This document shows, piece after piece, positions 10,516-22,271 of a stretch of DNA of 64,000 nucleotides (positions are counted from its first letter, which is position 1; the number at the start of each line of letters is the position of its first letter). The stretch is from Vitellaria paradoxa (Eukaryota; Streptophyta; Magnoliopsida; Ericales; Sapotaceae). The position numbers were made by a program, and so were the translations under genes. Below the pieces are notes generated by a model, which saw nothing but the letters and a program-made list of their open reading frames with translations, did not search any database and was not told the DNA's origin. Location of the stretch: NCBI GenBank assembly GCA_019916065.1, contig CM034234.1:12134520-12198519 (forward strand), read 5' to 3'.

Positions 10516-12866
10516 AAAACAATGAAGTCCACAGGATAGCAAAACTTATCAACCTGAATGAGCACATCCTCCAAAATGCCCCTAGGAATCTTAACCGACC
10601 TATCAGCTAATTGCAAGGTCACTCTAGTCGGCTTAAGTTCCCCCAAACCCAACTGTTGATAAACTGTGTAAGGGAGAAGGTTGACACTAGCTCCTAAGTC
10701 TAGTAGGGCTTGTTTCACCTTGTGCTCACCTATGACACATGCTATGGTAGGACACCCTGGGTCATTGTACTTTGGTGGGGTCTTATATTGAAGAATGGCA
10801 CTAACTTGTTCTGCCATGAAAGCCTTTTCCTTGACACTCACCCTCCTCTTAACAGTACAAAGGTCTTTTAAAAACTTGGAGTAAGATGGAACTTGTTTGA
10901 TGGCATCTAATAAGGGTAGGTTGATCCTTAGTTGCTTGAAAACCTCAAAAATTTCAGAGTTTAACAACTCTTTCTTTGACTTGCTCAATTGGCTTGGAAA
11001 AGGTGGTCGGGGTTGGAAACCTACAACTTGTTCTCTCTCTTTATTCTCATCCTTATTCTTCTCAACCTTGTTCTTTTTCATTTTCTCATTTCTCTCATTT
11101 CTCATAACTTCTTCCTCCACATCATCATCATCATTTCTCTTTCCTTCATCATCACTTCTTCTCTTTTCTATTCTACTCTCTCCTTGTTCACTACTCTCCC
11201 CTTTTTCACCATAAACCATTCCCTCTTTATCATTAACTCTCAACAACCTCGGATCATCTGGTTTTTCAACTATCCTCCCACTCCTCAATGTAGTGATTGC
11301 TTGCACATGCTCATGGGTTGATTTTTCACCTAAAGTCTCTCCCATATGAACTTGACCCTGAGGGTTCTGGATGGTTTGTGAAGGCAATCTACCCTTTTCA
11401 GTTTGACTCTGACTTTGAATGAGCTTGGTCAATTGGTTCCTAATATCCTCAATGGCCCTATTGGTTTGCTCTTGATTCTTAGCAGTTTGATTGTTAATAC
11501 CAATTTGACCTTGCATAAACTGCTGAAGGGTATCCTCTAATGATGACTTCCTATATTGAGGTTGGAAGGAACTAGAAGATGGACCTTGTGGTTGACCTTG
11601 AGAAGGGTTTGAATTGAATTGTGGGGGGTAGGGTGCACTAGATGAATCATTCCTCCATGAAAAATTGGGATGATTTCTCAACCCAGGGTGATATTGGTTA
11701 GGAAGGGGAGGATGTCCTGACTGAGCTTGAGTTTGACTGGAGTATGGCTTAGGGAAATTGTGTGAGGTGTTTGTGTTTGAAGTTTGCCCATACAAAACTT
11801 CCTTGAAAGCTGGAACCGTGGGGCATTCATCAGTACTATGGTCAGGTGCCTCACAAATGACACATCTCACTTCTCTTTCACTTATCATGTTCACCTTCTT
11901 TGTCTCAAGTAACTCTACCTTCCTAGTGAGAGAAGCTATCCTAGCACTCAAATCGTCACTATCATTCAACCTTAATTTCCCGCTAGATTGTGCTTGGACT
12001 CCTCTAGACTCTAAAGGTGAAGGTGATGTTACTTCCCAAGATTTGGTATTTTCAGCCAACTCTTCCAAAAACTCATAGGCTTCCTCAGCCGACTTATCAA
12101 GAAATTGACCATTACTCATGGTACCCACTAACTGTTTATGCTCAGATGGCAATGCATCATAGAAAAAACTACACAACCGCCAAATTGGAAATCCATGATG
12201 AGGACATGCATTACATAAATCTTTAAACCTCTCCCATGCATGAAAAAATGACTCACCCGGTTGACATGAAAAATTCATGATTTGTTTTTGCATCATTAAT
12301 GTTCTGTGAGCTGGGAAATACTTTTTCAAAAATTCCGCTTGCATTTCTCTCCATGTGCCAATGGAGCGAGGTCTTAAGGAATTGAGCCATATTTTGGCCT
12401 TATCCTTCAAAGAAAGTGGAAACAACCGCAACCTTACGGTGTCTTCGCTCACATTTTGATCCATGCAAGTAGCACACACATCCTCAAACTCTTTCATGTA
12501 TGTGTATGGGTTTTCCGAATCCATGCCATGAAATGTGGGTAACAATTGTATTGTGCCAAGCTTAAAAGTGAAATTCCTCTGATTTAGAGGAAGGATTATG
12601 CAAGAAGGGGTAGTTTGTCGCACGGGGTGCAACAACTCCCTCAATGGTCGTGCATCTAAAGGAGCTATGGCCTCCTGGCCATCCTGCCCATTGTCTCCCA
12701 AATTTTCCATTAAATGCGCTAAATCAGTAGAAACAGATGATGATAATGGTGATTGTGGTGTAGATGATGTGGATGATGAAGTTAATGAAAACTCGATGAA
12801 TTCCTCTATAGGTTGATGTTGTGGATGCAAGATTGATTGAACAATCCTACCGGACCTGAGATGCAT
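10437..12866 (-). pseudogene. Athila gag and protease, frameshifted at the protease end
   Basis: The likely start is the ATG at 12864-12866 (MHLRSGRIVQS). Roughly residues 70-270 form the retrotransposon gag domain (PYTYMKEFED, LSLKDKAKIWLNSL, LEELAENT). A CCHC knuckle (CVICEAPDHSTDEC) follows, then a Gln/Ser/Pro-rich linker and a highly charged segment. The aspartic protease has DLGASVNLLP and ends at VDFIVLG. There one extra base at about 10510-10515 shifts the frame; the expected continuation reads on in the RT frame, and the shifted frame stops at 10437. Gag builds the particle and the protease cleaves the polyprotein, so this copy cannot make a normal Gag-Pol. A programmed frameshift is unlikely, because the shift falls inside the protease domain. 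Confidence 0.92.
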
Positions 12867-13070
12867 GCACAAGATGCAACAAATGCACAAGCACAAGCAA
12901 TTTATGAATGTTTACCAATACTAACTTATTTCAAATCAAAAACAACTAATGAAAATGGAAATGATGATGGAACAAGATTACCCAACAAGTGTGTAATTCG
13001 TCGTTGGAAATGGTGGTGAGGATGAATCCGCCCAAACTTCCCAAGATCGTCGTTCACCGTTGCTTAAGGC
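12867..13070 (-). other. Athila 5' leader
   Basis: About 200 bp between the primer site and the gag ATG. No ORF of note; it would hold packaging signals, which I cannot identify by eye. Confidence 0.6.
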
Positions 13071-13088
13071 TCCCCGGCAACGGCGCCA
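13071..13088 (-). other. Primer binding site, tRNA-Asp
   Basis: The + strand TCCCCGGCAACGGCGCCA equals the 3' end, including CCA, of plant tRNA-Asp(GTC) as I know it. It lies five bases inside the 5' LTR, the standard position for minus-strand priming. Confidence 0.92.
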
Positions 13089-13093
13089 AAAAG

Positions 13094-14802
13094 TGCTTGC
13101 TCGATTCCAATGTATCAATATTGGCTCGACCCCAAGTGCAGGGTGTCTATTGAAGCACAATAACCGGTGAGAACCGGATCGTGTCCACAGAGAGCCTTAG
13201 TAAAAATTAGTGAACAAATGATTCTTGGAAAAGGTTTTAGACAAATTTTCAACCCCACAATGAATGATAGAGATTCAATTTGGTTTTAGAAATGGTTGTT
13301 TGGATAAAATGTTTTAAAAACAAATTTAAGAAAACCTTGGATCCAAAACAAGCTCGTAGTGATTGACAATAAATTCCAAGGATTCTACACCTAAAAAGGG
13401 TAGATCAAAAGATAATCTAGAAATAAAACCACTTAGAACAATCCAAATCTGATTTGAGTAAGAAATTAAGAACAAAAATCTGCTGAGAATTCAAATCAAA
13501 CACCTAATAGGCATAGCTCATAGATCTTACATACAAATCCTAGGAATAGCAATTGCCATACAAATCTAAAAGAAAGGCATGATAATTCTATGTAGAAATC
13601 TGTAAGTAAAGGCCATAAACCATACAAAATTGGAGTTCAATTGAAATCTCAACTCAAAAATCAATAATCAATTCAAATCAAACATAGATTTTTCCTTTAA
13701 CACATAAGATTTCAACATTAAGCCCATTACCTTGAAATTCTTGCAAATCAACTACGAAACTTGCCTTGAATCCAAGAGAAAAGTCTACTCAAACATCATA
13801 AAAGAAGAAAACAATAAAAATTGAAGTAAATCCATTCATAGAACTGAAATTCTGATACAAGAATTCAAAGAAATGAAGATGGAATCACTTTCTCTCTCTA
13901 CAATTCTCTCTCTCTAAAAGGAAAGCTTAACTGAAAGAAATGAATCTGTATATCCCTAAACGACCTCCTTCATACATATATATATGAAATATAACATGTA
14001 AAAGTACATAACTGCCCATTTCTCAAAAGCTGAATTTCAGGATCCTCGAATTGCAGGTTGGTTCGAATAAAGGTTCGAACAGACTGATTGGTTCGAACAA
14101 AGGTTCGAACCAATTTCTGGGACTTAGTCAAATTTTACTCCAATTAGACTTTGCACAGCCTCTGTTGTTCTAACCAGTGTTTGAACCAAAGTTGGTTCGA
14201 ACAAGGGTTCGAACCAAAGTCTGGGACTTAGAAAATTTTCTTCCAGTTGAACCTTGCACAGCTTCTGTTGATCGAACCAATGTTTGAACAAGGGTTGGTT
14301 CGAACCAAGGTTCGAACCTAAATCTGGGACTTAGAAATTTTTGAGCTCTGCAACTTTTCACCCTTCTGTCGATCGAACCAAGGTTCAAACCACATGTGGT
14401 TTGAACAAAGGTTCGAACCACTTTGCCTTAGTCAAATTCAGCACTTGTTGGTCTACACTTAGCTTCTGTTGTTCTAACCAAGGTTCAAACAACCTATGAT
14501 TTGAACATTGGTTCGAACCACTTTTCCCAACACTTCGCCAAAATTTGCTGCAACTTTTTCTGGTTTGCCTTCTGTGGTTAAAACATTGGTTTGAACAACA
14601 GTTGGTTCAAACATGTGTTCGAACCAACTTCTTGATTTCATCCAATTTAGCCCAACTTCATCCATTTTAGTCCCAAACACCTGCAAATCACAAGAATTCC
14701 TCATGAATGCATTTAAAAACAATTTATCATCTTTTTAAGATATAAATCCACCTAACAAATCACTAATTAAGGTTAATGATTGTACTTTTCATAGTACAAT
14801 CA
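13094..14802 (-). repeat. 5' LTR of the Athila element (promoter copy)
   Basis: The 1709-bp partner of 1064-2772 differs at about 16 positions by eye, mostly transitions, with no indel. It contains the same GTTCGAAC array; one octamer has been lost by a C-to-T change near 14068. A candidate TATA box lies at 13976-13985 on the - strand, with a GA-rich stretch downstream. Confidence 0.95.
13976..13985 (-). promoter_or_regulatory. Candidate TATA box of the Athila 5' LTR
   Basis: An ATATATATAT run lies between the U3 repeat array and the distal LTR part. It is the best TATA candidate in the LTR, followed on the - strand by a GA-rich leader. No other evidence for transcription start is visible. 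Confidence 0.4.
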
Positions 14803-15717
14803 TCTAATTTTTAGACAGATATTTATTTTCTTATTTAATTAAATACTAGTAATTTATTATTATTATTATCATTATTATTTTTTTTAATAAAAAGAGGGTC
14901 ACGTTAACTTAAATTTATATTAAATATCCTTTATTTAGTGGCTAAATGTTTATAAGTATAAAATAAATATTCAAGTTGATGGGCATAAATATCTAATTAA
15001 ATTAAATTAAAATTTTTCTCTAAAGAAAAAATCAAATTATGGAGGTAGTTGTTGCTGATTACTCCCGAATCTAAATTTTTAATCCAAATAAATTATAAAC
15101 ATCAAAAATTAAACCATTGAAATTTAATGCAAATTAATTAATAATATAAATCTACTAAATAAAACACCACCATTATATTATCAACATATTTAATTTATTC
15201 TAAACTTTCATAAAATTATTTTTGTGAATCAACAAAATAAAATAACATACCTTAAAGGTTTGACCCAAAGTTTCTTCAGATTTTCTCTTTTTCACTATTA
15301 TTTTTTCCTTACCATTCTTTTGTCTCAAATATATGTGTACATATATATATAGGCAAATGGCTAAGACTCTACTGCCCAACTTGTGGTTCTTATCTCAATT
15401 TTTTTTTTCTTTTTCTCTTAAAGCTTCAAAGTGATCTTACTAGTTTTTTTACACACACATCCATCGTCATTACACTTTCCACCCATACACACGTGCTATT
15501 ATGTTACTTCACGCATATATGCAGGTGTTACTCTATAATTTAGCTACTATATTATTTAAATTAAGACTAAATAAATTATAAAATTATTATATTGATATGC
15601 AAATTACTTCAATTAAAGTTAATAAAAATTTTAAAATAATACCAAATTAATGCAATCAAATTTTATAGGCATAAAATAAAAATTAAATTAATAATATAAT
15701 AAAGATTCAGGATGTCA
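14803..15717 (-). repeat. 3' LTR of the chromovirus, inner half
   Basis: From about 15370 this aligns with the last 300 bp of the right-hand LTR (shared CACTCTATAATTTAG and TTATTTAAATTAAGA). It ends GGATGTCA and is followed by a CT-rich tract that is the polypurine tract on the - strand. Confidence 0.8.
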
Positions 15718-15720
15718 CGA

Positions 15721-15733
15721 CTCTCCTCTCCTT
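15721..15733 (-). other. Polypurine tract of the chromovirus
   Basis: The - strand reads AAGGAGAGGAGAG directly before the 3' LTR. Confidence 0.7.
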
Positions 15734-15949
15734 AACAAATTTTGTACCCGAAATTCTTACTTGACATAATTAGATATGGGTATTGCTTCCGTATTTCCTT
15801 CTCAGTATCTCAAATGGCTTTCTCTAAAGGGTGACTTTTCCACAAACATCCTCTTTTTTTTTTTTTTATAGCATTTGCGTTAGTTAAAAAAAAATCAATC
15901 AAGATATACCGGCTAGCGTGTTAGGGAAGGAAATGAATTATTATGTGAA

Positions 15950-16800
15950 TAACTCTAGATATTTCATTCGCATTTCTGCCTCCATCTCCCAAGTTGCTTC
16001 TTTAGCTTTGTGATATTGCTATAAAATTTTCACCAATGGTATTATTTTATTTCTCAAAAGATTCTTTCTTTAGTGTCCAACAATCGTATTGGTTTCTCTT
16101 CATATGTCACATCCGATTGTACTTTCATCTTATTTCCAATATATAACGTGATTCGAATCAGGTATATATTTACGTAATATAGACACATGAAAGATATCAT
16201 GGATTTGAGTCAACTTATGGGATAACTCCAGTTGGTATGTTACCTCTCTTACTCTTTGTATTGTAAAAAATGGTCTAATATAACTAGCTAATAAATTTCC
16301 CTTTTTCTGAAATCGAGCTATTCCTTTTTGATGTATCACCTTTAATAATACCCAATCTCTATCTGAGAATTCTAATGGCCTGAAATCAAGCTATTCCTCT
16401 TCGATGTATCACCTTTAATAATACCCAATCTCTATCTGAGAATTCTAATGGCCTTCTTCGTTGATCGGCGTAGCTCTTCTATCGACTCTAGACTGTTGTA
16501 AGCCTTTCCTTGATTAACTTAATTTTTTTGTCATTTCTTGGATTATATCTGGCTAGTACAAATTCGATTATCCCATTTCTAACCAATAATTTTGTGATCT
16601 ACAGGGTTGACGATATAATGCTTCATACAGTGCCATGCTTATACTTGCTTGGTAGCTATTGTTATAGGCGAATTCTGCCAGTGGCAAATGTTCATTCCAA
16701 CTATCTTGGAAATCAAATACACAAGTTCGTAACATATCTTCCAAAATTTGTATCACCTGTTCTGATTGTCCATCTGTTTGGGGATGATAAACAGTGCTAA
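15950..16800 (-). pseudogene. Chromovirus integrase C-terminus and chromodomain remnants
   Basis: Read on the - strand, 16568-16756 encodes an integrase segment with SWNEHLPLAEFAYNNSYQ, and 16130-16339 encodes HDIFHVSILRKYIPDS, the integrase end typical of Tekay/Del elements. Further along, YEEKP followed by KAKEATWEMEAEMR (around 15970-16110) is the chromodomain signature, interrupted by stops. A near-duplicate stretch at about 16316-16453 (repeated ATGTATCACCTTTAATAATA) is a local tandem duplication of about 70 bp. Confidence 0.8.
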
Positions 16801-17805
16801 TATTAAGTGTGGTATCTAAAACTCATTGTAGACTTCGCCAGAACTATGAAACAAACTGAGTGTCTCGATCTGACACTATTGACTTAGGAATCCCATGTAA
16901 CCTGACTATCTCTTTAATATAGTATTTATTAAGAGTATTAAGAGAATCAGTTGTCCTCATAGGTATCAAATTAGCTAACTTTGTGAGCCTATCTATGATT
17001 ACCCATATAGCATTATATCCCTATTGCGTTTAGGATAACCCTACAACAAAATCCATGGTTATAAATTCCCATTTTCATTCAGATATAGATAATGGCTTTA
17101 GTAATCCTCCTGGTTTCTAATGTTCTACTTTTACCTATTGACATGTTAAACATTTGGCTTCATATTGTGCAATGTCCTTCTTTATGCCTTTCTAATAGTA
17201 CTGACACTTCAAATTATGATACATGTTAGTACTACCTGGATGTATATCATACTTGGATTTATACCCGTCTTATAAAATTTCTTTTTTTCAGAGTGGAATC
17301 TTAGATTACATACAGTCGAACTTTATATCCTAAGCTTTCATCAAGAAATATTTTCCACTTAGCTTTTCACTTCCTTGCTCAACTTTGGTTTTCAAATCTT
17401 TAATCTCTTTCTTATCCTTTTAAGCTTTTATCACTTTTTCTACCAAAGTAGGTTGAACTACTAGATTATATATAAACCATTGTGAATTTTGAGATTCTAC
17501 ATATAACTAATATGTTCTTAGAGTTTCCAGCACATTATGTTTGTCAACAATTAGGCAGTGTAAAGCTTCTCGATTCTTTTTACTTAATGTATCTGCTACT
17601 ATATTAGCTTTTACCTATATGAGACTGCAACACAAAATCATAATATTCTAAATACTCCACCCATTTTTTGTTTTTTTTGTTTTTTGCCTTAGGTTTAGAT
17701 CTTTCTAGGTTATGACATATTTTAAACTCTTATGATCTGTAAAAGTCTTAAATTTTTTCCCATAAAGATAGCATCTCTAAATTTTTAAAGCAAAAATCAT
17801 CACTG

Positions 17806-18750
17806 CTAACTTAAGTCATGGGTGGGATAATTCTCTTCATGCTTCTTGAATTGTCTAGATCCGTAAACCACAACCCTTCCATCTTGCATCAATACACACT
17901 CTAATCCCTTATGGGATGCATTTATATACACTACATATGACTTTCCAAGAGTGGTGAGTGTCAAAACTGGTGCGGTTATCAATCTCCTCTTCAATTCTTG
18001 AAAGGCTTCTTCACACTTATCTTCCCATCCAAACAACACCCTTTCTAGTTAACTAAGTTAGTGGAGTGGCTATTTTTGGAAACCCTTATACAAATCGTTT
18101 ATAATACCCTGCTAACCCTAGAAAACTTTGGATTCAGATTTTGGTTGATCCCAATTTGCTACGGCCTCAATTTTACTAGGATCCATGGATATTCTAGCTT
18201 TAGACACCACATGACCCAAAATTTTGACTTTTTTCATCCAAAAAATCGCACTTACTATGTTTAGCATATGATTAGTGGTCTTTTAACAATTGCAACACCA
18301 TTTGCAGATGATTTCCATGCTCTTCTTCTGTTCGTGAATATATTAAGATATCATCTATGAATACTATTACAAACTTATCCAACTATTTCCTGAATATTTG
18401 ATTCATTAGATCCATAAATGCAGCAGGTGCGTTTGTTAACCAAATGGCATCATCAAAAATTCATAGTGCCCATATCGAGTTCGAAAAGCTGTCTTTGGAA
18501 TATCTATTTCCTTCACTTTTAACTGATGGTATCCTAATCTAAGATCAAGTTTGGAAAAATATACCGCACCTGTAATTGATCAAATCCTAGGTAGTGGGTA
18601 TTTGTTCTTAAAAGTCACCTTATTCAACTGCTTGTAATCAATACATAACCTTAACGACCCATCTTTCTTCTTTACAAACAACACTGATGCTCCCTATGAT
18701 CATGTACCGAGGCGAATAAATTTCTTCCCTAATAACTCATCCAATTGAAT
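17806..18750 (-). pseudogene. Chromovirus reverse transcriptase and RNase H remnants
   Basis: The - strand at about 18341-18370 translates to [10 protein letters not shown], the RT catalytic box. 17806-18039 gives [19 protein letters not shown] and [15 protein letters not shown], the start of RNase H. The region between is broken by many frameshifts and stops. The spelling of the motifs matches Tekay-type pol. Confidence 0.8.
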
Positions 18751-19399
18751 TTTTAATTCCTTAAGTTTGGCAGGTGGCATGTGATATGGATCTATTGAGA
18801 TTGGTGCTGTGCCTGGATATCAGGTAGTAATCCAGGTAGTTTTTCATAAAATACCTCCGAAAATTCCTCAACTACTAGTATAAGCTTTTCAACTTCCTAC
18901 CGTTCATTTTCTATCAACATTTGTCCTAAGAAACCTAAATGACTATTAGTTGCAATTTGCTGTTCCACAAGGCTCATAAGTGTAAATGGTAGTGAGGTAC
19001 CCTATCTCCAACAAACTTTGCCCTATTCCCATCATCTGTCTAGGCAGTCTATCACCGCATGGTATCTTATTAGCCAATTTATTCTCAGAATAATATCAAA
19101 TCCTTACATGTTTAATACTATTAAATTGGTATCAAACTCACGATCCTCAATTCTGATCACACTAGCTCGACATATTTTTTGTAATTTTACTCTTCCACTA
19201 ACTAGAGTATTAACATCCGTTCTTGAATCCAAGGATTCTACAGGTAATTGTAAACTATTTACACAGTTTTGTGCTATAAAATAATGGGTAACTTCAGAAT
19301 CAAATAAGGTTTAAGCCAATGAGTTGAATAGAAGATCACAACATTTGACACTTTCCTTTTTTATCTCCAAAGTGGGTTGATCATAAATTCGATTATATC

Positions 19400-20381
19400 C
19401 TTTAGCTCATTTTGCTGGACCTTTTCCACGTTCGGCAAAATAAGTTTGTGCTTGCTTTGGTGGAACGGTGAGATTGCTAGATCTTGCTTGATATGGTTGC
19501 ATCTGGAATGGTAGCTTTTTGTGGTATCTTGGCCTTAGAGTCACATTGGCGTAACAATATGAAGGTGGTAACTAAGGAAGTCTAGAGTATCTATAGGACC
19601 CACTCTTTGAGTGCTATCTAACCAGGGACACTGCAAATGCAGATGCCTAAAACGGTTGCGGTTATGGCTATTCTATTAACATTGCACGATTAATCAATTG
19701 TGAAAAATTCTGTCCCATGAATGTTACCACCTTAGAGCGAATTGTAGGTTTCAACCCATTTTGAAATCTCTAGGTCTTTTTTTCATCTGTGTTTACAAAG
19801 TTAGAAGCATACCTAGATAGTTCTAAAATTTTGGCTGCATATAGGGCCACTGTCATTGTCCTTTATTCTAACCACATAAATTCTTTCATCTTCATTTCTT
19901 GGGTAATTTCTTAAAAGTAGTGTCGATAAAAAATATTAATATCTCATCCCAATCAATTTTCTTCTTACTTTAATAGAATCCCTTAAAAAATCTACCTCCC
20001 TTTGTAACTGGTATGCAGTGAACTCCACATGATACTCAGCTAGGGTTTTTACTTTTGAAATTCTCGGAAACGCCTAACTTTCTAATCCTTTATGTTATCT
20101 ATTGGGGGTAGGTTCACCCCTAGTGGTGGTTCATGCACTAGGGGTGGAGGTGGTATTACTTCTAGCATAGGAACAAGAGATGGTCTTACTTGTGCTTGCA
20201 TTTGTTCAGATAAATTTTTCATATAATGCCACATTTGTTCCATAGTAAGAATATTCTCAGTATTTAGTGGCACTGTGCTATTTATTCTTGTGCTTATATT
20301 TATTTCTTTCTGTCGATCTGATGTTTTGTTACCCTTTCTTCTCTTTGGAATGACATTCTGAAGATAGAATAGTTTGATTTA

Positions 20382-20413
<32 letters not shown>

Positions 20414-21456
20414 TTTAAAGGTAAACTATGTATTTGATAATATTATGAATTTCATTGATGTCATTCGGTTAGTTTACAAAATACCTTTCAAAAAAAAAAA
20501 TTTACAAAATATTCCTACATATATATATCATCCTGACTATATACAAAATGTCAGTCTATTCCTATGATTGAGGTACATGTCTGTCATTGGATCAATGGTT
20601 TCCAAAAACTGTATACAAACCAGTGTTGTAGAATACTATTTACAAAACTATATACAATTGCTACCAATCCCCAATACAGTGGCAAAACTCCCATCACTAT
20701 CGTCATCAAACTCACCAGTCGAGTCAATAAAAATGGGCTCCCCTCGGTTTGCTTCATTTGCATCATCACTTCCCCTTATGGTGGCTTCTTCCTCAGGGAC
20801 ATGATTTAGTGTTAGATCAAGTCATGGCATCACATTAGGTGCAGGACCACCAATTGGCATAGGGGCGGGTAGGAGAGACAAAACAAATGGTAACTGACTC
20901 GAATCGGGATGTACAGGCACCTCAGCTAATGCCTGATAAATCAGAGTACCCTTCTGTACCATTGTATAAACTAAGCCCAAGAAAACATGCGAAGGGTCTA
21001 GCAACTGTAACTGTCATTAAGCTTTAACAACTCGAATACAACTTTCTTCCGAGTGATCTTATTCTGGTAGTGTCTTGACTCAAGCACCTAAATATAATAG
21101 TATCCAGAATATTTTGCTGAGATAAATCTTGGGCCTGCATTCAAATAGAGTGCTGCTTATGTGCGTCGAGATTAGCTATGATCTCCTGACACGTGAATAT
21201 CCACTGAGACCACATCATCCATAGATCTGTCAAATACCCACTTTGTGCTATAGACATCCACAAGAAGTCTGATCAGTGCCAATAATGACTTATAATCTCA
21301 AGAAATGAAATCTAAGACTAAAACAAATAACTTATTTCCTATACAAACTATTCGGGTATGCACTGTCTAGACGCTAGTCTTCTAAAACCTGTTGCCATAT
21401 TTTATTATTTATTTATCTTTCTTTTAACCAAGACCCCAAATTCGATCTATTAACTT
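19400..21456 (-). pseudogene. Chromovirus gag region, badly decayed
   Basis: By position this should hold gag and protease. Only weak fragments remain, such as a 63-residue ORF at 20082-20273 with MEQMWHYMKNLSEQMQAQ, a gag N-terminal-like start. An (AT)n run lies at 20383-20412. No intact knuckle or protease was found. Confidence 0.5.
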
Positions 21457-21468
21457 GCTCTGGTACCA
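21457..21468 (-). other. Primer binding site, tRNA-Met type
   Basis: The - strand reads TGGTACCAGAGC three bases inside the 5' LTR, one change from the common plant site TGGTATCAGAGC. Confidence 0.75.
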
Positions 21469-21471
21469 ATC

Positions 21472-22271
21472 TGTCACACTATGAGTTTTAACAGAAAAAT
21501 CAGAATATAATAAACAAACTTACTATATAAATTCCTCCCCTAATCTAGCTGTTTAAAAATATTGCACATATGTCAGATCTTATACTATCAACTATCGTCG
21601 ATTTTGGTCAACCGCTAATATATATTAGTCTCAATTCTTACCACTAGACGGTTTTTCTATATAAAAATCCATGAAACAAGGTGAACTGCTAAATCTAGTA
21701 GAAAAAATATTCAAAAAATATTAATAAATGTTTTATATAAAAATAGATACTAAGTGCTTAAAGTAATTGTCATTATCATAAAAAATAGATGATAACAGTG
21801 CAAATTAAATAAATAAGCAGTAAAATACTCATGCAAAGTTATTCCATTTCCACTTTTATAACAGCTTGTCACCTTTAGAACACATTGACGGATCATTCAT
21901 ATGAAATACACGAAATTATTATAATATTAACAATAACCTCTTTTCATCATTATAATCCCGCACTAAGTGGCCTTATTTTTTTTTTTCTTCATTTTTCTTA
22001 AATCTTCCAAGTGGCCTTAGTAGTTTATTACCCACACACCCATCATCATTACACTTTTCACCGATACATACATGTGTTATTATGCTACCCCACACATATA
22101 TACACATATGTCACTCTATAATTTAGTTACTATCTTATTTAAATTAAGATTTTACAAATTATTTCAATTAAAGTTGATAAAAATTTAAAATAATATCAAA
22201 TTAATGAAATTAAAATTTATAGACATTAAATAAAAATTAAATTAATATTATAATAAAAATTTAGGATGCCG
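21472..22271 (-). repeat. 5' LTR of the chromovirus, internally deleted
   Basis: It aligns to both halves of the left LTR but is about 800 bp, against about 1840 bp for the left copy without its insert. The missing segment corresponds to left LTR sequence from about 650 to about 15370. Divergence in the shared parts is high. Confidence 0.8.

Larger units (their letters stand above)
1064..14802 (-). mobile_element. Athila-type Ty3/Gypsy LTR retrotransposon, 13.7 kb, recently inserted
   Basis: Two LTRs of identical length (1709 bp; TG...CA ends) enclose a tRNA-Asp primer site, gag-protease, RT-RNase H, integrase, an additional ORF downstream of integrase and a G-rich polypurine tract. The long LTRs, the tRNA-Asp primer site, the MHLRSGR-type gag start, the DLGAS protease motif and the extra 3' ORF together indicate the Athila lineage. 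The flanks are TCTAG (1059-1063) and TCTAA (14803-14807), a target duplication with one mismatch. About 16 LTR differences by eye (roughly 1%) imply a young insertion. It is not autonomous: a protease frameshift and in-frame TAG or TAA codons break pol and the 3' ORF. It sits inside the 3' LTR of the older chromovirus. Confidence 0.95.
132..22271 (-). mobile_element. Decayed Ty3/Gypsy chromovirus (Tekay/Del type), host of a nested insertion
   Basis: The outer element of the nested block reads on the - strand. Its 5' LTR is at 21472-22271. Its 3' LTR is split into 132-1063 and 14803-15717 by the Athila element. Both LTRs begin TGTCACAC on the + strand and share long stretches such as the one following ATGAAACAAGGTGAACT. 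Order on the - strand is: tRNA-Met-like primer site (21457-21468), gag remnant, RT with FIDD, RNase H, integrase, chromodomain remnant, polypurine tract (15721-15733), 3' LTR. This order and the chromodomain place it among chromoviruses. Every coding part carries many stops and frameshifts. No target duplication is convincing (TATAA on the left, CGGAT on the right), which fits an old copy. Confidence 0.85.

Noticed and set aside
10897..11321. + strand ORFs of 105-110 codons rich in Ser, Leu and Phe
   Set aside because: Antisense shadows of the charged gag segment of the Athila element.
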